Assembly (NCBI RefSeq): GCF_003751445.1
Contig: NZ_RJUU01000001.1
Coordinates: 3,167,001 to 3,231,000 of the forward strand
Direction: 5' to 3'
Length of the DNA stretch: 64,000 bases
Source: Streptomyces sp. 840.1
GTDB taxonomy: Bacteria > Actinomycetota > Actinomycetes > Streptomycetales > Streptomycetaceae
Part shown: piece after piece, positions 8,015 through 17,208 of the stretch
Numbering within the stretch: position 1 is the first letter of the stretch
How the letters are laid out: every line of letters starts with the position of its first letter
Made by a program: the position numbers and the translations under genes
Notes under the pieces: generated by a model
Seen by the model: only the letters and a program-made list of their open reading frames with translations
Database searches by the model: none
Told to the model about the DNA's origin: nothing

Positions 8015-9898
8015 ATGACCCAGCCGCCCAGCCAGCAACCGCCGCAGGGAGGCTTCGGCGCTCCGAAGGAGCCGCCGCACGGGGTCCCGCAGCCGCCCCA
8101 GGGCCCGCCGCAGACGCCGCCGCCCCCCGCGCAGCCGCCCCAGGCGCCGGCCACCCCGCCGGGCCCGCCGGCCGCGCAGCCGGGGTACGGCTACCCGCAG
8201 CAGCCGGGTCAGCCGCAGCAGCCCCCGTACGGTCAGCAGCCCGGTCCCTACGGCCAGCAGCCGCCGCAGCAGCCCGGCCCGTACGGCCAGCAGCAGCCGG
8301 GCCCCTACGCCCAGCAGCCCGGTCCCTACGGCCAGCCGCAGCAGCCGGGCCCGTACGGGCAGCAGCAGCCCGGGTACGGCTACCCGCAGCAGCAGTACCC
8401 CACCGCGCCGCTCCCCGGCGGTCCGGGTGGTCCCGGCGGACGCAGCCCCTTCAAGGGGAAGCCCGCGATGATCATCGGTGCCGCGGTCGCCGTGCTGCTG
8501 GTGGTCGGCGGCGGTGTCTACCTGGCCACGAGCGGCGGCGACGACGACAAGAAGCCCGTCGCGAAGGGGAGCACCAGCGACCCGAAGCCGTCCGTCTCGC
8601 CCTCCGTGGACGAGGGCGACGGCAACGGGACGGGCCGTGAGGGCAACGACGACCTGAACGCCGGGCGCAAGGCCGGCGAGGCCAAGGTCCTCTGGCTCCA
8701 GAAGAACGACGTCGACCTCCCGCGCAACGGCACCGACGTGTACGGCCCGTGGATAGTCGGCGACACCATCGTCAAGGGCATGTACCGCACCGTCTCCGGC
8801 TACTCGGTGGCCGACGGCAAGCAGAAGTGGACGCTGAAGCTGGGCACGGACATCTGCTCCGCACCGGCGCAGACCACCACCGACGGCAAGATCGTCATCG
8901 GGGTGAAGGACGGCACCACCGACAAGGCGGACTGCGCGGACCTCCAGCTGATCGACCTCAACACCGGCAAGGCCGGCTGGAAGAAGTCGATCAAGAGCAG
9001 CGGGCTGTTCGACATGCTGTCGGACATCTCCCTCGCGATCAGCGGCGACACCGTGACGGTCGGCCGCACCGGCGCCTCCAACGCCTTCCGGGTGAGCGAC
9101 GGCAAGGCACTGTTCGGCAAGCGCGCCGGCAACTGCCAGCCGTTCTCCTTCGCGGGCGGCGCCAAGCTGATCGCCGCGACCAACTGCCGCACCGAGGACG
9201 TCGAGAACCCGCAGCAGGAGGTCGAGGAGATCGACCCGGTCACCGGGAAGCCCAAGTGGACGTACAAGCCCGCGCGCGGCTGGGAGATCGACCGGTTTTA
9301 CTCGGTGAGCCCGCTCATCGTCTCGCTGACCAAGGGCAGCGGCGACGCCAAGAAGTGGAGCATCCTCGCGCTCAAGGAGAACGGCTCGCTCCGCTCCCAG
9401 GTCATCAGTGACAAGGGCGACTCGTTCGCGACCAACTGCGGCGGCACCTTCGCCATCTTCGGCAAGTCCGTCGACGGCTGCGCGGGAGTCGCGACCGACC
9501 CCAACACGCTCTACATGGCGACGCAGGACGACACCAGCGGCACCGCCAGGACCAACAAGGTCGTCGCGTTCAACCTGAACACCGGCAAGACCAAGTGGAA
9601 GGCGAACGCCCCGGCCGAGCAGACGATGCAGCCGATGCGCATGGAGGGCGGCAACCTGCTGCTCTACGTCGACGCCGGCTACGGCAAGGGCGGCGGGATC
9701 GCCAGCCTGGCCCCGACCGGCGGCACCCCGCAGATGGTGCTGCAGCACCCGGACTCCACCTCGGAGATCGAGAGCTCCTTCTACAACGAGAAGATCCTCT
9801 ACGCGGGCGGCCGTTCGTTCGTCACGAGCGGGCGGGTCAGCGCCAGCAACGACAAGGAAGAGCTGGAGACGAAGACCATGATGGCCTTCGGCAAGTAG
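8015..9898 (+). CDS. Membrane-anchored PQQ-like beta-propeller protein, paralogue 2
   Basis: Same architecture as the gene before it: 627 residues, a Gln/Pro/Gly/Tyr-rich tail of about 145 residues with repeated GPYGQQ units, a transmembrane helix at about 151-171 and an extracellular propeller domain. The propeller aligns closely with paralogue 1: both share KAGEAKVLWLQK-like, VDLPxxGxDVYGPW, GDTVTVGRT, FRVSDGKA and GKxAGNCQPF segments. ATG at 8015 is chosen because GGGGGA precedes it and the MTQPPSQQPPQGGFGAP start matches the other two paralogues. In-frame ATGs further upstream lack a ribosome-binding site. Confidence 0.87.
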   Translation: MTQPPSQQPPQGGFGAPKEPPHGVPQPPQGPPQTPPPPAQPPQAPATPPGPPAAQPGYGYPQQPGQPQQPPYGQQPGPYGQQPPQQPGPYGQQQPGPYAQQPGPYGQPQQPGPYGQQQPGYGYPQQQYPTAPLPGGPGGPGGRSPFKGKPAMIIGAAVAVLLVVGGGVYLATSGGDDDKKPVAKGSTSDPKPSVSPSVDEGDGNGTGREGNDDLNAGRKAGEAKVLWLQKNDVDLPRNGTDVYGPWIVGDTIVKGMYRTVSGYSVADGKQKWTLKLGTDICSAPAQTTTDGKIVIGVKDGTTDKADCADLQLIDLNTGKAGWKKSIKSSGLFDMLSDISLAISGDTVTVGRTGASNAFRVSDGKALFGKRAGNCQPFSFAGGAKLIAATNCRTEDVENPQQEVEEIDPVTGKPKWTYKPARGWEIDRFYSVSPLIVSLTKGSGDAKKWSILALKENGSLRSQVISDKGDSFATNCGGTFAIFGKSVDGCAGVATDPNTLYMATQDDTSGTARTNKVVAFNLNTGKTKWKANAPAEQTMQPMRMEGGNLLLYVDAGYGKGGGIASLAPTGGTPQMVLQHPDSTSEIESSFYNEKILYAGGRSFVTSGRVSASNDKEELETKTMMAFGK

Positions 9899-9926
9899 CG
9901 GCTCACCGCGGCACCCGCAGGAACCC

Positions 9927-9965
9927 GCCGGCCGGCGGACGGCAGCAGAACCGTCCGCGGCCGGC
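9927..9965 (+). terminator. Hairpin between paralogues 2 and 3
   Basis: GCCGGCCGGCGGACGG pairs with CCGTCCGCGGCCGGC around an 8-base loop, with one bulged base. No T-run follows, as is usual in Streptomyces. It probably terminates or attenuates transcription between the second and third propeller genes. Confidence 0.55.
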
Positions 9966-10013
9966 TCAGGCCCCCCCCGACTGACTCTCCTTCTCCCAGA
10001 GGTACCCAACGCC

Positions 10014-11912
10014 ATGACGCAGCCGCCCCAGCCGCCGCCCAACGAACCGCCGCAGGGCGGGTTCGGCGCACCGCAGGACCCGCCGCCCGGCGGTTTCGGC
10101 GCACCGACGCCGCCGCCCGCCGACCCGTTCGGCAAGCCGCCGGCCGGTCCGCCGGCCACCCCGCCGCAAAGCGGGTACGGCACCCCGCCGCCCGCCGGCC
10201 CGCCGCAGCAGCAGCCGGGCTACGGCTACCCGCAGACGCCCCCGCCCGGCCAGCCGCCGCAGCAGCCCGGCTACGGCTTCCCGCAGGGCCAGCCGCAGCA
10301 GCCCGGTTACGGCTTCCCGCCCGGCCAGCCGCAGCAGCAGCCCGGTTACGGCTACCCGCAGCAGGGCCAGCCGCCGCAGGGCTACGGGTACCCGACCGCC
10401 CCGATGCAGCAGCCGGGTCAGCCGCCGCAGAACGGGAACGGCCCCAAGAAGTTCTCCACCCAGGCACAGATCATCGTGGCCGCGGTGGTCGCCGTGGTGC
10501 TGATCGTCGGCGGCGGCGTCTGGTACGCCTCCAGCGGCGGCGACGGCGACGACAAGAAGGACGAGGCGTCCACCTCCGCCGGCGCCGACGGCGAGAACAA
10601 GGGTGGCGACGGCAAGGACCTCGGCGGCGGCAGCGGCAAGGAGAAGGTCCCGGCGAACACCAGGAGCATGGTCGCCTTCCAGCTGCCGCAGCCCAAGGTC
10701 ACCGACGTCACCACGGTCGACGGCTCCTGGCTGACGGACAAGGCGTACGTGAAGACGGGCGTCAACGAGATCATCGGCTACGACCCGGCCAAGGGCACCA
10801 AGCTCTGGTCGATCCCGCTGCCCGGCCAGCTCTGCGCCGCCTCCCGGCACATGAGCAAGGACTTCAAGACGGCCGTCGCCTTCGAGGGGGCCAAGCGCAC
10901 CGCCGCGAAGAAGTACCAGAGCTGCGACCACGTGGGCGCCCTGGACCTCAGCACCGGCAAGCTCATGTGGAGCAAGTCGGTCACCGCCGCCACCGGCGGT
11001 GACGAACCCGTCCGCTTCGCCGAGATCACCCTCAGCGGCACCACGGTCGCCGCGGCCGGCACCGACGGCGGCGCCGCCTTCGACCTGAACACCGGCGCCG
11101 AGCGCTGGAAGCCCAAGGTGAGCACCGACCGCTGCTACGACAGCGGGTACGGCGGCGGCGACGCACTCGCCGTGGTCCGCAAGTGCGGCGCGTACGACGA
11201 CCCCCAGCTCACCATCCAGGCGCTGAACCCGACCTCGGGCGCTCCGCTCTCCTCGTACAAGATGCCGCCCGGTGTCGAGTACGCGAGCATCGTCTCCACC
11301 AAGCCCCTGGTGGTCGCGGCGGACGTCGGCGACACCGCGGGTGACGGCAGCGGGATCTCCGACTTCTTCTCGATCGACGCCGCCACCGGCAAGCTGCTGG
11401 CCCGGATTCCGGCCGACGGGGAGAAGTACGCGGCCAGCTGCCGCTCCACCGAGGTCGAGAGCTGCCAGCAGGTCGCGGTCGGCAACAACCGCATCTACGT
11501 GCCCACCGAGGAGCACGACGGCAGCAACGACTCCGCCGGCGACACCAACGAGATCGTCTCCTTCGACCTGGCCACCGGCAAGCAGACCGGCGACCGGGCC
11601 GACGCGGGCGACGACTACACGCTGTTCCCGGTCCGCATGGACGGCGGCAACATCATCGCCTACAAGGAGCCCCCGTACGACAAGGGCGGCCAGGTCGTCT
11701 CCATCGACGGCAGCACCTTCAAGCAGACCGTGCTGATGGAGAACCCGAGCGACGAGACGATCCGGGACGCGGAGACCAGCTTCTCCCCGGAGTACGCCGA
11801 ATACCGTTACAGCGGTGGGCGGTTGTTCATCTCCGAGACGATGATCAGCAAGTCGGGAGAGAGCTCGCTGGACGACAAGGAGTACCTCGTCGTCGCGTTC
11901 GGTGCGAACTGA
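10014..11912 (+). CDS. Membrane-anchored PQQ-like beta-propeller protein, paralogue 3
   Basis: The product (632 aa) again has a Pro/Gln/Gly/Tyr-rich cytoplasmic tail (about 1-145, with PGYGYP and PGYGFP repeats), a transmembrane helix (about 151-172) and an outer propeller domain with repeats such as YDPAKGTKLWSIP, LDLSTGKLMWSK, FDLNTGAERWKPK and FDLATGKQTGDR. It is more divergent than paralogues 1 and 2, lacking their VYGPW and GNCQPF segments, so it is the older branch of the set. Cysteine pairs in the propeller suggest disulfides outside the cell. A strong hairpin follows. Confidence 0.86.
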   Translation: MTQPPQPPPNEPPQGGFGAPQDPPPGGFGAPTPPPADPFGKPPAGPPATPPQSGYGTPPPAGPPQQQPGYGYPQTPPPGQPPQQPGYGFPQGQPQQPGYGFPPGQPQQQPGYGYPQQGQPPQGYGYPTAPMQQPGQPPQNGNGPKKFSTQAQIIVAAVVAVVLIVGGGVWYASSGGDGDDKKDEASTSAGADGENKGGDGKDLGGGSGKEKVPANTRSMVAFQLPQPKVTDVTTVDGSWLTDKAYVKTGVNEIIGYDPAKGTKLWSIPLPGQLCAASRHMSKDFKTAVAFEGAKRTAAKKYQSCDHVGALDLSTGKLMWSKSVTAATGGDEPVRFAEITLSGTTVAAAGTDGGAAFDLNTGAERWKPKVSTDRCYDSGYGGGDALAVVRKCGAYDDPQLTIQALNPTSGAPLSSYKMPPGVEYASIVSTKPLVVAADVGDTAGDGSGISDFFSIDAATGKLLARIPADGEKYAASCRSTEVESCQQVAVGNNRIYVPTEEHDGSNDSAGDTNEIVSFDLATGKQTGDRADAGDDYTLFPVRMDGGNIIAYKEPPYDKGGQVVSIDGSTFKQTVLMENPSDETIRDAETSFSPEYAEYRYSGGRLFISETMISKSGESSLDDKEYLVVAFGAN

Positions 11913-11931
11913 CCGGACGTCAGCACACCCC

Positions 11932-11969
11932 CCGGCCCTGCCGGTCGATCAGTCGACCGGCAGGGCCGG
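11932..11969 (+). terminator. Strong hairpin terminator after beta-propeller cluster
   Basis: A perfect 16-bp stem, CGGCCCTGCCGGTCGA against its complement, with a TCAG loop, extends by one more G-C pair. It lies 20 bases after the paralogue 3 stop and ends the three-gene cluster. Confidence 0.85.
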
Positions 11970-12101
11970 CCGCGTTTGCGCAGTCAGGTTATGACCCTCA
12001 AGTGGGCCGGAACAGAACACGATTGGGTAATCCATGGCCATTCCACGGGCCTTCTGCGGCTAAGACGCACGCGGCGTCGAACATCCGTGTAACTTGCCGG
12101 G

Positions 12102-12120
12102 TCTAGTGCACGGCACTAGA
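12102..12120 (+). promoter_or_regulatory. Palindrome TCTAGTG-N5-CACTAGA before response regulator
   Basis: A perfect 7-bp inverted repeat with a 5-base centre (CACGG), ending 40 bases before the regulator start. The size and spacing suit an operator for a dimeric DNA-binding protein; autoregulation by the adjacent LuxR-type regulator is a guess. Confidence 0.5.
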
Positions 12121-12160
12121 AGTCCGGGGGCCCGGCGCCAGTGCTACGGGGGTTTGCTCG

Positions 12161-12853
12161 ATGAGCGTGCGGCTGATGGTGGTCGATGACCACCGACTGC
12201 TCGCCGAGGCGCTCGCCTCGGCGCTCAAACTACGCGGTCACCGGGTGCTCGCCGCCGCCGCGCCCACCTCGGGAGCGGCGGACCTGGTGGTCGGCCGGGC
12301 CCCGGAGGTCTGCCTCTACGGCACCGCCGCGCCCGCCGCCCCGGGCGCCTTCGACCCGATCGTGCGGATCAGGCGCGAGCGCCCGCAGATCGCCGTGGTG
12401 GTGCTCGGTCCGGTGCCCAGCCCGCTGGGCATCGCGGCCGCCTTCGCGGCGGGCGCCGCCGGCTACGTCCGCCACGACGAGCGCATCGAGGGCGTCGAGC
12501 GGGCCATCGTCAAGGCGCGGGCGGGCGAGGCGGCGGTCGCGCCGCAACTGCTCCAGGGCGCTTTCGCGGAGCTGCTCAACCCGGCGGTCCAGCCGGACGA
12601 CGAGGGGCAGCGGCTGCTCCAGCTGCTCACCCCGCGCGAGGTCGAGGTCCTGGTCCGGGTCGCGGAGGGCGAGGGCACCCGGCTGATCGCGGCCGGCATG
12701 CGGATCGCCCCGAGCACCGCCCGTACCCATGTGCAGCGGGTCCTGATGAAGCTGGGCGTCGGCTCCCGGCTGGAGGCGGCGGCGCTGGCCGCCCGCACCG
12801 GGCTGCTGGACCGGGCCGCCGGTACGCGGGAGGGGCCGGACCCCGTCGGCTGA
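12161..12853 (+). CDS. Orphan LuxR/NarL-type response regulator with degenerate receiver
   Basis: The product (230 aa) has an N-terminal receiver-like domain and a C-terminal LuxR helix-turn-helix (LTPREVEVLVRVAEGEG, then the recognition helix in PSTARTHVQRVLMKLGV). The receiver keeps the acidic pair (VVDDH, Asp9-Asp10). The phosphoacceptor aspartate is missing, since the segment that should read like PDVxLxD reads PEVCLYGTA, and the conserved Thr/Ser and Lys positions read VVVLGP and GYVRHD. It should therefore act without classical phosphorylation. No kinase gene is adjacent. The start follows a weak GGGGG. Confidence 0.88.
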   Translation: MSVRLMVVDDHRLLAEALASALKLRGHRVLAAAAPTSGAADLVVGRAPEVCLYGTAAPAAPGAFDPIVRIRRERPQIAVVVLGPVPSPLGIAAAFAAGAAGYVRHDERIEGVERAIVKARAGEAAVAPQLLQGAFAELLNPAVQPDDEGQRLLQLLTPREVEVLVRVAEGEGTRLIAAGMRIAPSTARTHVQRVLMKLGVGSRLEAAALAARTGLLDRAAGTREGPDPVG

Positions 12854-12872
12854 CGGTGTCCGGCCCCTCCCG
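12827..12872 (+). terminator. Terminator hairpin overlapping the regulator 3' end
   Basis: A perfect 15-bp stem (CGGGAGGGGCCGGAC and its complement) with a 16-base loop. The left arm lies in the last codons of the regulator and the right arm is downstream. It can serve both this gene and the convergent small membrane-protein gene. Confidence 0.8.
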
Positions 12873-12894
12873 GCGGTGACTGCGCGGCGGCGGA

Positions 12895-13203
12895 TCAGCT
12901 GCCGGGCGTGCCCGTGGTGTCCTGGGCCGCGTCCGACGGCGGGACGGGCGCCTGGACCGGCCGCAGCTTCATCCAGACCAGGAAGAACAGCCCCAGCGCC
13001 AGCATGGCCAGGCCGGTCCACAGGTTGATGTGGACGCCCTCTGCCTTCTTCAGGTCGGCGTCGGACGGGCTGATTCCCGCGATGGTGACGATGACTCCGT
13101 AGACCACGAAGAGACCGCCGATGATCGTCCGGATGTCGAAGAGGCGGGCCGCCGTGGCCGACTTCTTCTCCAGCTCGGAGACTTCCTTGTGCAGTTCGGA
13201 CAT
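12895..13203 (-). CDS. Small membrane protein paired with the sodium/solute symporter
   Basis: The product (102 aa) has a charged N-terminal helix (MSELHKEVSELEKKSATAARLFD) and two transmembrane helices (about 27-45 and 60-79), ending in a Pro/Asp-rich tail. The gene lies 15 bases downstream of the symporter gene on the same strand, with GGAG 8 bases before ATG, so the two form an operon. Small two-helix proteins often accompany SSS-family symporters as accessory subunits. Its exact role here is inferred from position only. Confidence 0.85.
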   Translation of the reverse strand: MSELHKEVSELEKKSATAARLFDIRTIIGGLFVVYGVIVTIAGISPSDADLKKAEGVHINLWTGLAMLALGLFFLVWMKLRPVQAPVPPSDAAQDTTGTPGS

Positions 13204-13218
13204 GGTGAGTTACTCCGA

Positions 13219-14889
13219 TCAGAACGAGTAGGGGACGTAGCACAGGGCGGCGAGCACGATCGCGCCCCAGCCCAGCAGGGCCGGCTTGCGGTACCAGGCG
13301 TCGTCGCCCTCCGCAGGCGCCTCTTCGAGGCCCGGCGACTCGGTTCCGTATACGAGACCGGCCAGTTCGGCCTCCGGCTTGGGGGCGGTGAACAGCGTGA
13401 CGACGATCATCACGACCGCACCGGCGACGAACCCGACGATCGCGGAGACGAAGTTGGCGCCCTGGTCGCTCGGGATGTCGATGATGCCCTGCTTGTAGAT
13501 GACGAAGTAGTTGACCATCGCGGCCGTGGTACCGGCCAGCAGGCCCCAGACACCGGACTTCATCGAGGCGCGCTTCCAGAACATCCCGATGATGAAGACC
13601 ACGAACAGCGGGACGTTGAAGAAGGAGAACAGCGTCTGGAGGTAGCTCATGATGTTGGAGAAGCTGGCGGCGATGAACGCGGTGCCGATGGAGGCCAGCA
13701 CCCCGACGACCGTGATCCCCCGGCCGAAGCGCAGGTAGTACGCGTCCGACTGGTCCTTCTTCACGTACCGCGCCCAGATGTCCGTGGTGAACACGGTGTT
13801 GAACGAGGAGACGTTGGCGGCCATGCCCGCCATGAACGCGGCCAGCAGACCGGTCACCGCGATGCCGAGGACACCGTTGGGCAGCAGCTCCCGCATCAGC
13901 AGCGGGATCGCGTCGTTGTACGTGGTGCCCGAGCCCGCGGTGCCGATGTTCGGCACGATCACGGCGGCGACCAGGCCGGGGATCATCACGAGGAAGACGA
14001 TGAACATCTTCGGGAACGCGGCGATCAGCGGGGTGCGCTGGGCGGCCGAGAGGTTCTTCGCGGACAGCGCGCGCTGCACCTCGGCGAAGTTCGTCGTCCA
14101 GTAGCCGAACGAGAGCACGAAGCCCAGGCCGAGGACGATCGTCAGCCAGTTGGCGCCGAGCGGGTTGGCGTCACCGATGCCGGTGCCGCCCCAGGCGCTC
14201 ATGAAGTTCGAGCCGTGGCTGGAGGTCAGCGAGTCGCTCAGCCCGTCCCAGCCGCCGACGCGCTTGAGACCCAGGATCGTCAGCGGGATCAGCGCGGCGA
14301 GGATGACGAAGAACTGCAGTACCTCGTTGTAGATGGCGGAGGAGAGCCCGCCGATGGTGATGTAGATCAGGACGAAGAGGCCCGCGACGACGATCGCGAC
14401 CCACTGCGGCCAGCCGAGGAGAGCCTCCACCACGATCGACAGGGCGTACAGGTTGACGCCCGCGATCAGGACCGCCGAGAAGGCGAAGAGTATGGAGCTC
14501 AGCAGGTGTGCCGACTTGTCGAAGCGGTGGAGCAGGAACTCCGGTACGGAGCGGACCTTGGACTTGTAGTAGAAGGGCATCATCACGAGGCCCAGGAAGA
14601 CCATGGCCGGGATGGCGCCGATCCAGTACCAGTGGACGACCGCGACGCCGTACTGAGCGCCGGTTGCCGCCATGCCGAGGATCTCGGTGGCGCCGAGGTT
14701 GGCCGCCACGAAGGCCAGACCGGTCACCCATGCGGGCAGTGACCGTCCGGAGAGGAAGAAGTCGAGGCTCGTCTTCACGCTCGCGCGAGCGGCGAAGCCG
14801 ATGCCGAGAACGACGACGAAGTAGATCGCCAGGATCGTGTAATCGAGCCCGTTCGTGGGGAGCCGGAGCCCGGATGCCAGAGAGTGCAT
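13219..14889 (-). CDS. Sodium:solute symporter (SSS family), probable galactose/sugar uptake
   Basis: A polytopic membrane protein (556 aa, about 13-14 helices) of the SSS family. Segments such as GRSLPAWVTGLAFVAANLG near the N-terminus and GLLAAFMAGMAANVSSFNT in the middle fit sodium-site helices of SGLT-type carriers. It is divergently transcribed from galT-galE-galK across a 298-base promoter region, so galactose or a galactoside is the likely substrate; this is inferred from context. A small two-helix membrane protein follows in the same operon. The start has little Shine-Dalgarno (GCGAG) upstream, but it gives a natural N-terminus just before the first helix. Confidence 0.9.
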   Translation of the reverse strand: MHSLASGLRLPTNGLDYTILAIYFVVVLGIGFAARASVKTSLDFFLSGRSLPAWVTGLAFVAANLGATEILGMAATGAQYGVAVVHWYWIGAIPAMVFLGLVMMPFYYKSKVRSVPEFLLHRFDKSAHLLSSILFAFSAVLIAGVNLYALSIVVEALLGWPQWVAIVVAGLFVLIYITIGGLSSAIYNEVLQFFVILAALIPLTILGLKRVGGWDGLSDSLTSSHGSNFMSAWGGTGIGDANPLGANWLTIVLGLGFVLSFGYWTTNFAEVQRALSAKNLSAAQRTPLIAAFPKMFIVFLVMIPGLVAAVIVPNIGTAGSGTTYNDAIPLLMRELLPNGVLGIAVTGLLAAFMAGMAANVSSFNTVFTTDIWARYVKKDQSDAYYLRFGRGITVVGVLASIGTAFIAASFSNIMSYLQTLFSFFNVPLFVVFIIGMFWKRASMKSGVWGLLAGTTAAMVNYFVIYKQGIIDIPSDQGANFVSAIVGFVAGAVVMIVVTLFTAPKPEAELAGLVYGTESPGLEEAPAEGDDAWYRKPALLGWGAIVLAALCYVPYSF

Positions 14890-14942
14890 GGGGGGAACTC
14901 GCTTCGTTGCGTGTACTGAACCCGAAGGAAACTACGCCCTTG

Positions 14943-14959
14943 TGTTCAGAAAATGAACA
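14943..14959. promoter_or_regulatory. Palindrome TGTTCA-N5-TGAACA before the symporter
   Basis: A perfect 6-bp inverted repeat around GAAAA, 54 bases upstream of the symporter start in the divergent gal region. It is a good candidate operator for a repressor of the symporter operon. The regulator is not in this window. Confidence 0.5.
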
Positions 14960-14974
14960 GTTCCATTGAGGTTC

Positions 14975-14992
14975 TTTGTTTGATTGTGATCG
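14975..14992. promoter_or_regulatory. T/G-rich TTTGATTGTGAT motif, gal divergent region
   Basis: A locally AT-rich tract (TTTGTTTGATTGTGATCG) in a very GC-rich genome. It resembles the tract before galT at 15141-15175. Tracts of this kind are used by DeoR-family sugar repressors in actinomycetes, which makes it a possible operator. No regulator gene is adjacent. Confidence 0.35.
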
Positions 14993-15140
14993 TATGGCCC
15001 GGAAACCCGGCCTCAACCCATGGGAACCCCACAGGAACGGGGCGGAACCCGGCGGGAATCGCGCGTAAGTCACGCGAAAGCCGCGCGAGACCCAGATCAC
15101 ATCCGGCCGCACTCGGCGGGCGTCGGCTCATTGACGTGTC

Positions 15141-15183
15141 TGTTGATTTGTGGTTCATTGTGTTGGGTTATGTTTGGGAGGAG
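15141..15183 (+). promoter_or_regulatory. galT promoter/operator region and ribosome-binding site
   Basis: An AT-rich stretch with repeated TTG/TGTT words (TGTTGATTTGTGGTTCATTG onward) lies just before galT. It is followed by GGGAGGAG at 15176-15183, an unusually strong Shine-Dalgarno 4 bases before the GTG start. The T/G-rich part matches the motif at 14975-14992 in style and may bind the same repressor. Core promoter hexamers cannot be assigned with confidence. Confidence 0.45.
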
Positions 15184-15187
15184 TCTG

Positions 15188-16231
15188 GTGAAGAAGACGG
15201 TTACGACGCTCGCCGACGGCCGGGAGCTGCTCTATTTCGACAGCCGCGACGACGTGGTCAGGGACGCCGTCGACCGGCGGCCGCTCGACGCCGTCGCGAC
15301 TTCCTCCGAGATCCGCCGGGACCCCCTGCTGGGGGACAGCGTCGCCGTCGCCTCGCACCGTCAGGGCCGCCCGTACCACCCGCCGGCCGACGAGTGCCCG
15401 CTCTGCCCCTCCCAGGAGGGACGGCTCAGCGAGATCCCCGACGACCACTACGACGTCGTCGTCTTCGAGAACCGCTTCCCCTCGCTCGCCGGTGACTCCG
15501 GCCGCTGCGAGGTCGTCTGCTTCACCTCCGACCACGACTCGTCGTTCGCCGGTCTCAGCGAGGAGCAGGCCGGCCTGGTGCTGGAGGCCTGGACCGACCG
15601 CACCGCCGAGTTCGCCGGGCTCGACCAGGTCGAGCAGGTGTTCTGCTTCGAGAACCGGGGCGCCGAGATCGGCGTCACGCTCGGCCACCCGCACGGGCAG
15701 ATCTACGGCTACCCGTTCGTCACCCCGCGCACCGAGCTGATGCTCCGCTCGATGGAGAAGCACCGAGCGGAGACCGGCGGCAACCTCTTCGACGACCTCG
15801 TCGCCCGCGAGCTGACCGACGGCGACCGGATCGTGATCTCCGGCGAGCACTGGGTCGCCTTCGTGCCGTACGCGGCCCACTGGCCCTACGAGGTCCACCT
15901 CTACCCGCTGCGCCGCGTCCCCGACCTGCGGGAGCTCGACGACGCCGAGCGCACAGAGTTCGCACAGATCTATCTGGAACTCTTGAGGCGGTTCGACCGG
16001 ATATTCGGCCCCGGCCGGCCCCCGACGCCCTACATCTCGGCCTGGCACCAGGCACCCTTCGGCATCCCCGACCGGGAGGAGTTCGCGCTCCACCTCGAGC
16101 TCTTCACCGTGCGACGGACCACCAGCAAGCTGAAGTTCCTCGCGGGTTCCGAATCCGGCATGAGTGTGTTCATCAACGATGTGCCGCCGGAGGCTGCGGC
16201 CGCGCGACTGCGAGAGGTAGCGAGCGAGTGA
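15188..16231 (+). CDS. galT: Galactose-1-phosphate uridylyltransferase
   Basis: Transfers UMP from UDP-glucose to galactose-1-phosphate in the Leloir pathway. The product (347 aa) contains the catalytic HIT-type motif [11 protein letters not shown] (His167-Pro-His169-Gly-Gln171). N-terminal CPLCPSQEG is the usual zinc-site region and FENRGAEIG precedes the active site. GTG at 15188 is chosen because GGGAGGAG lies 4 bases upstream; a longer in-frame reading to 15020 would run through the promoter. Its last 4 bases overlap galE. Confidence 0.96.
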   Translation: MKKTVTTLADGRELLYFDSRDDVVRDAVDRRPLDAVATSSEIRRDPLLGDSVAVASHRQGRPYHPPADECPLCPSQEGRLSEIPDDHYDVVVFENRFPSLAGDSGRCEVVCFTSDHDSSFAGLSEEQAGLVLEAWTDRTAEFAGLDQVEQVFCFENRGAEIGVTLGHPHGQIYGYPFVTPRTELMLRSMEKHRAETGGNLFDDLVARELTDGDRIVISGEHWVAFVPYAAHWPYEVHLYPLRRVPDLRELDDAERTEFAQIYLELLRRFDRIFGPGRPPTPYISAWHQAPFGIPDREEFALHLELFTVRRTTSKLKFLAGSESGMSVFINDVPPEAAAARLREVASE

Positions 16232-17208
16232 GTAAGACCCCCAAGAAGTACCTGGTGACCGGCGGCGCGGGATACGTGGGCAGCGTGGTCGCCCAGCACC
16301 TGCTGGAGGCCGGGCACACCGTCACCGTCCTCGACGACCTCTCCACCGGATTCCGCGCGGGCGTCCCGGCCGGCGCCGAGTTCGTCGAGGGCCGCGTCCA
16401 GGACGCCGCGAAGTGGCTGGACCCCTCCTACGACGGGGTGCTGCACTTCGCCGCGTACTCCCAGGTCGGCGAGTCCGTCGCCGACCCGGAGAAGTACTGG
16501 GTCAACAACGTCGGCGGCTCCACCGCCCTGCTCGCCGCCATGCGCGGGGCCGGGGTGCGCACCCTGGTCTTCTCCTCCACCGCCGCCACCTACGGCGAGC
16601 CGGTCTCCAGCCCCATCACGGAGACCGACCCCACGGCCCCGACCAGCCCCTACGGCGCCACCAAGCTCGCCGTCGACCACATGATCACCGGCGAGGCGGC
16701 CGCCCACGGGCTCGCCGCTGTCTCGCTGCGCTACTTCAACGTGGCCGGGGCCTACGGCAGCTGCGGCGAACGGCACAGCCCCGAGTCCCACCTGATCCCG
16801 CTGGTCCTCCAGGTCGCCCTCGGGCAGCGCGAGTCGATCTCCGTGTACGGCGACGACTACCCCACCCCCGACGGCACCTGCGTCCGCGACTACATCCACG
16901 TCGCCGACCTGGCCGAGGCGCACCTGCTCGCCCTCGAAGCCGCCACCGCGGGCGAGCACCTGATCTGCAACCTCGGCAACGGCAACGGCTTCTCGGTCCG
17001 CGAGGTCATCGAGACGGTCCGTGAGGTCACCGGCCACCCGGTCCCCGAGACCCCGGCCCCGCGCCGCGGCGGCGACCCGGCCGTCCTCGTCGCCTCCGCC
17101 GCCACCGCCAGGGAGCGCCTCGGCTGGCAGCCGGTCCGCGCCGACCTGGCCGGAATCGTCTCCGACGCCTGGACGTTCGCCCGCCGAGAGGAGCCCACCG
17201 CACCATGA
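16228..17208 (+). CDS. galE: UDP-glucose 4-epimerase
   Basis: Interconverts UDP-galactose and UDP-glucose using bound NAD. This 326-residue protein is an extended short-chain dehydrogenase: the Rossmann motif TGGAGYVGS lies near the N-terminus, the STAATYG serine segment in the middle, and the catalytic Tyr/Lys pair is in SPYGATK. GTG start; it overlaps both neighbours by 4 bases, so galT-galE-galK is one translationally coupled unit. Confidence 0.96.
   Translation: MSKTPKKYLVTGGAGYVGSVVAQHLLEAGHTVTVLDDLSTGFRAGVPAGAEFVEGRVQDAAKWLDPSYDGVLHFAAYSQVGESVADPEKYWVNNVGGSTALLAAMRGAGVRTLVFSSTAATYGEPVSSPITETDPTAPTSPYGATKLAVDHMITGEAAAHGLAAVSLRYFNVAGAYGSCGERHSPESHLIPLVLQVALGQRESISVYGDDYPTPDGTCVRDYIHVADLAEAHLLALEAATAGEHLICNLGNGNGFSVREVIETVREVTGHPVPETPAPRRGGDPAVLVASAATARERLGWQPVRADLAGIVSDAWTFARREEPTAP

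Noticed and set aside
8200..8400. Regular GPYGQQ-coding repeats as a possible CRISPR array
   Set aside because: The repeats are short, in frame within a coding region, and lack unique spacers.
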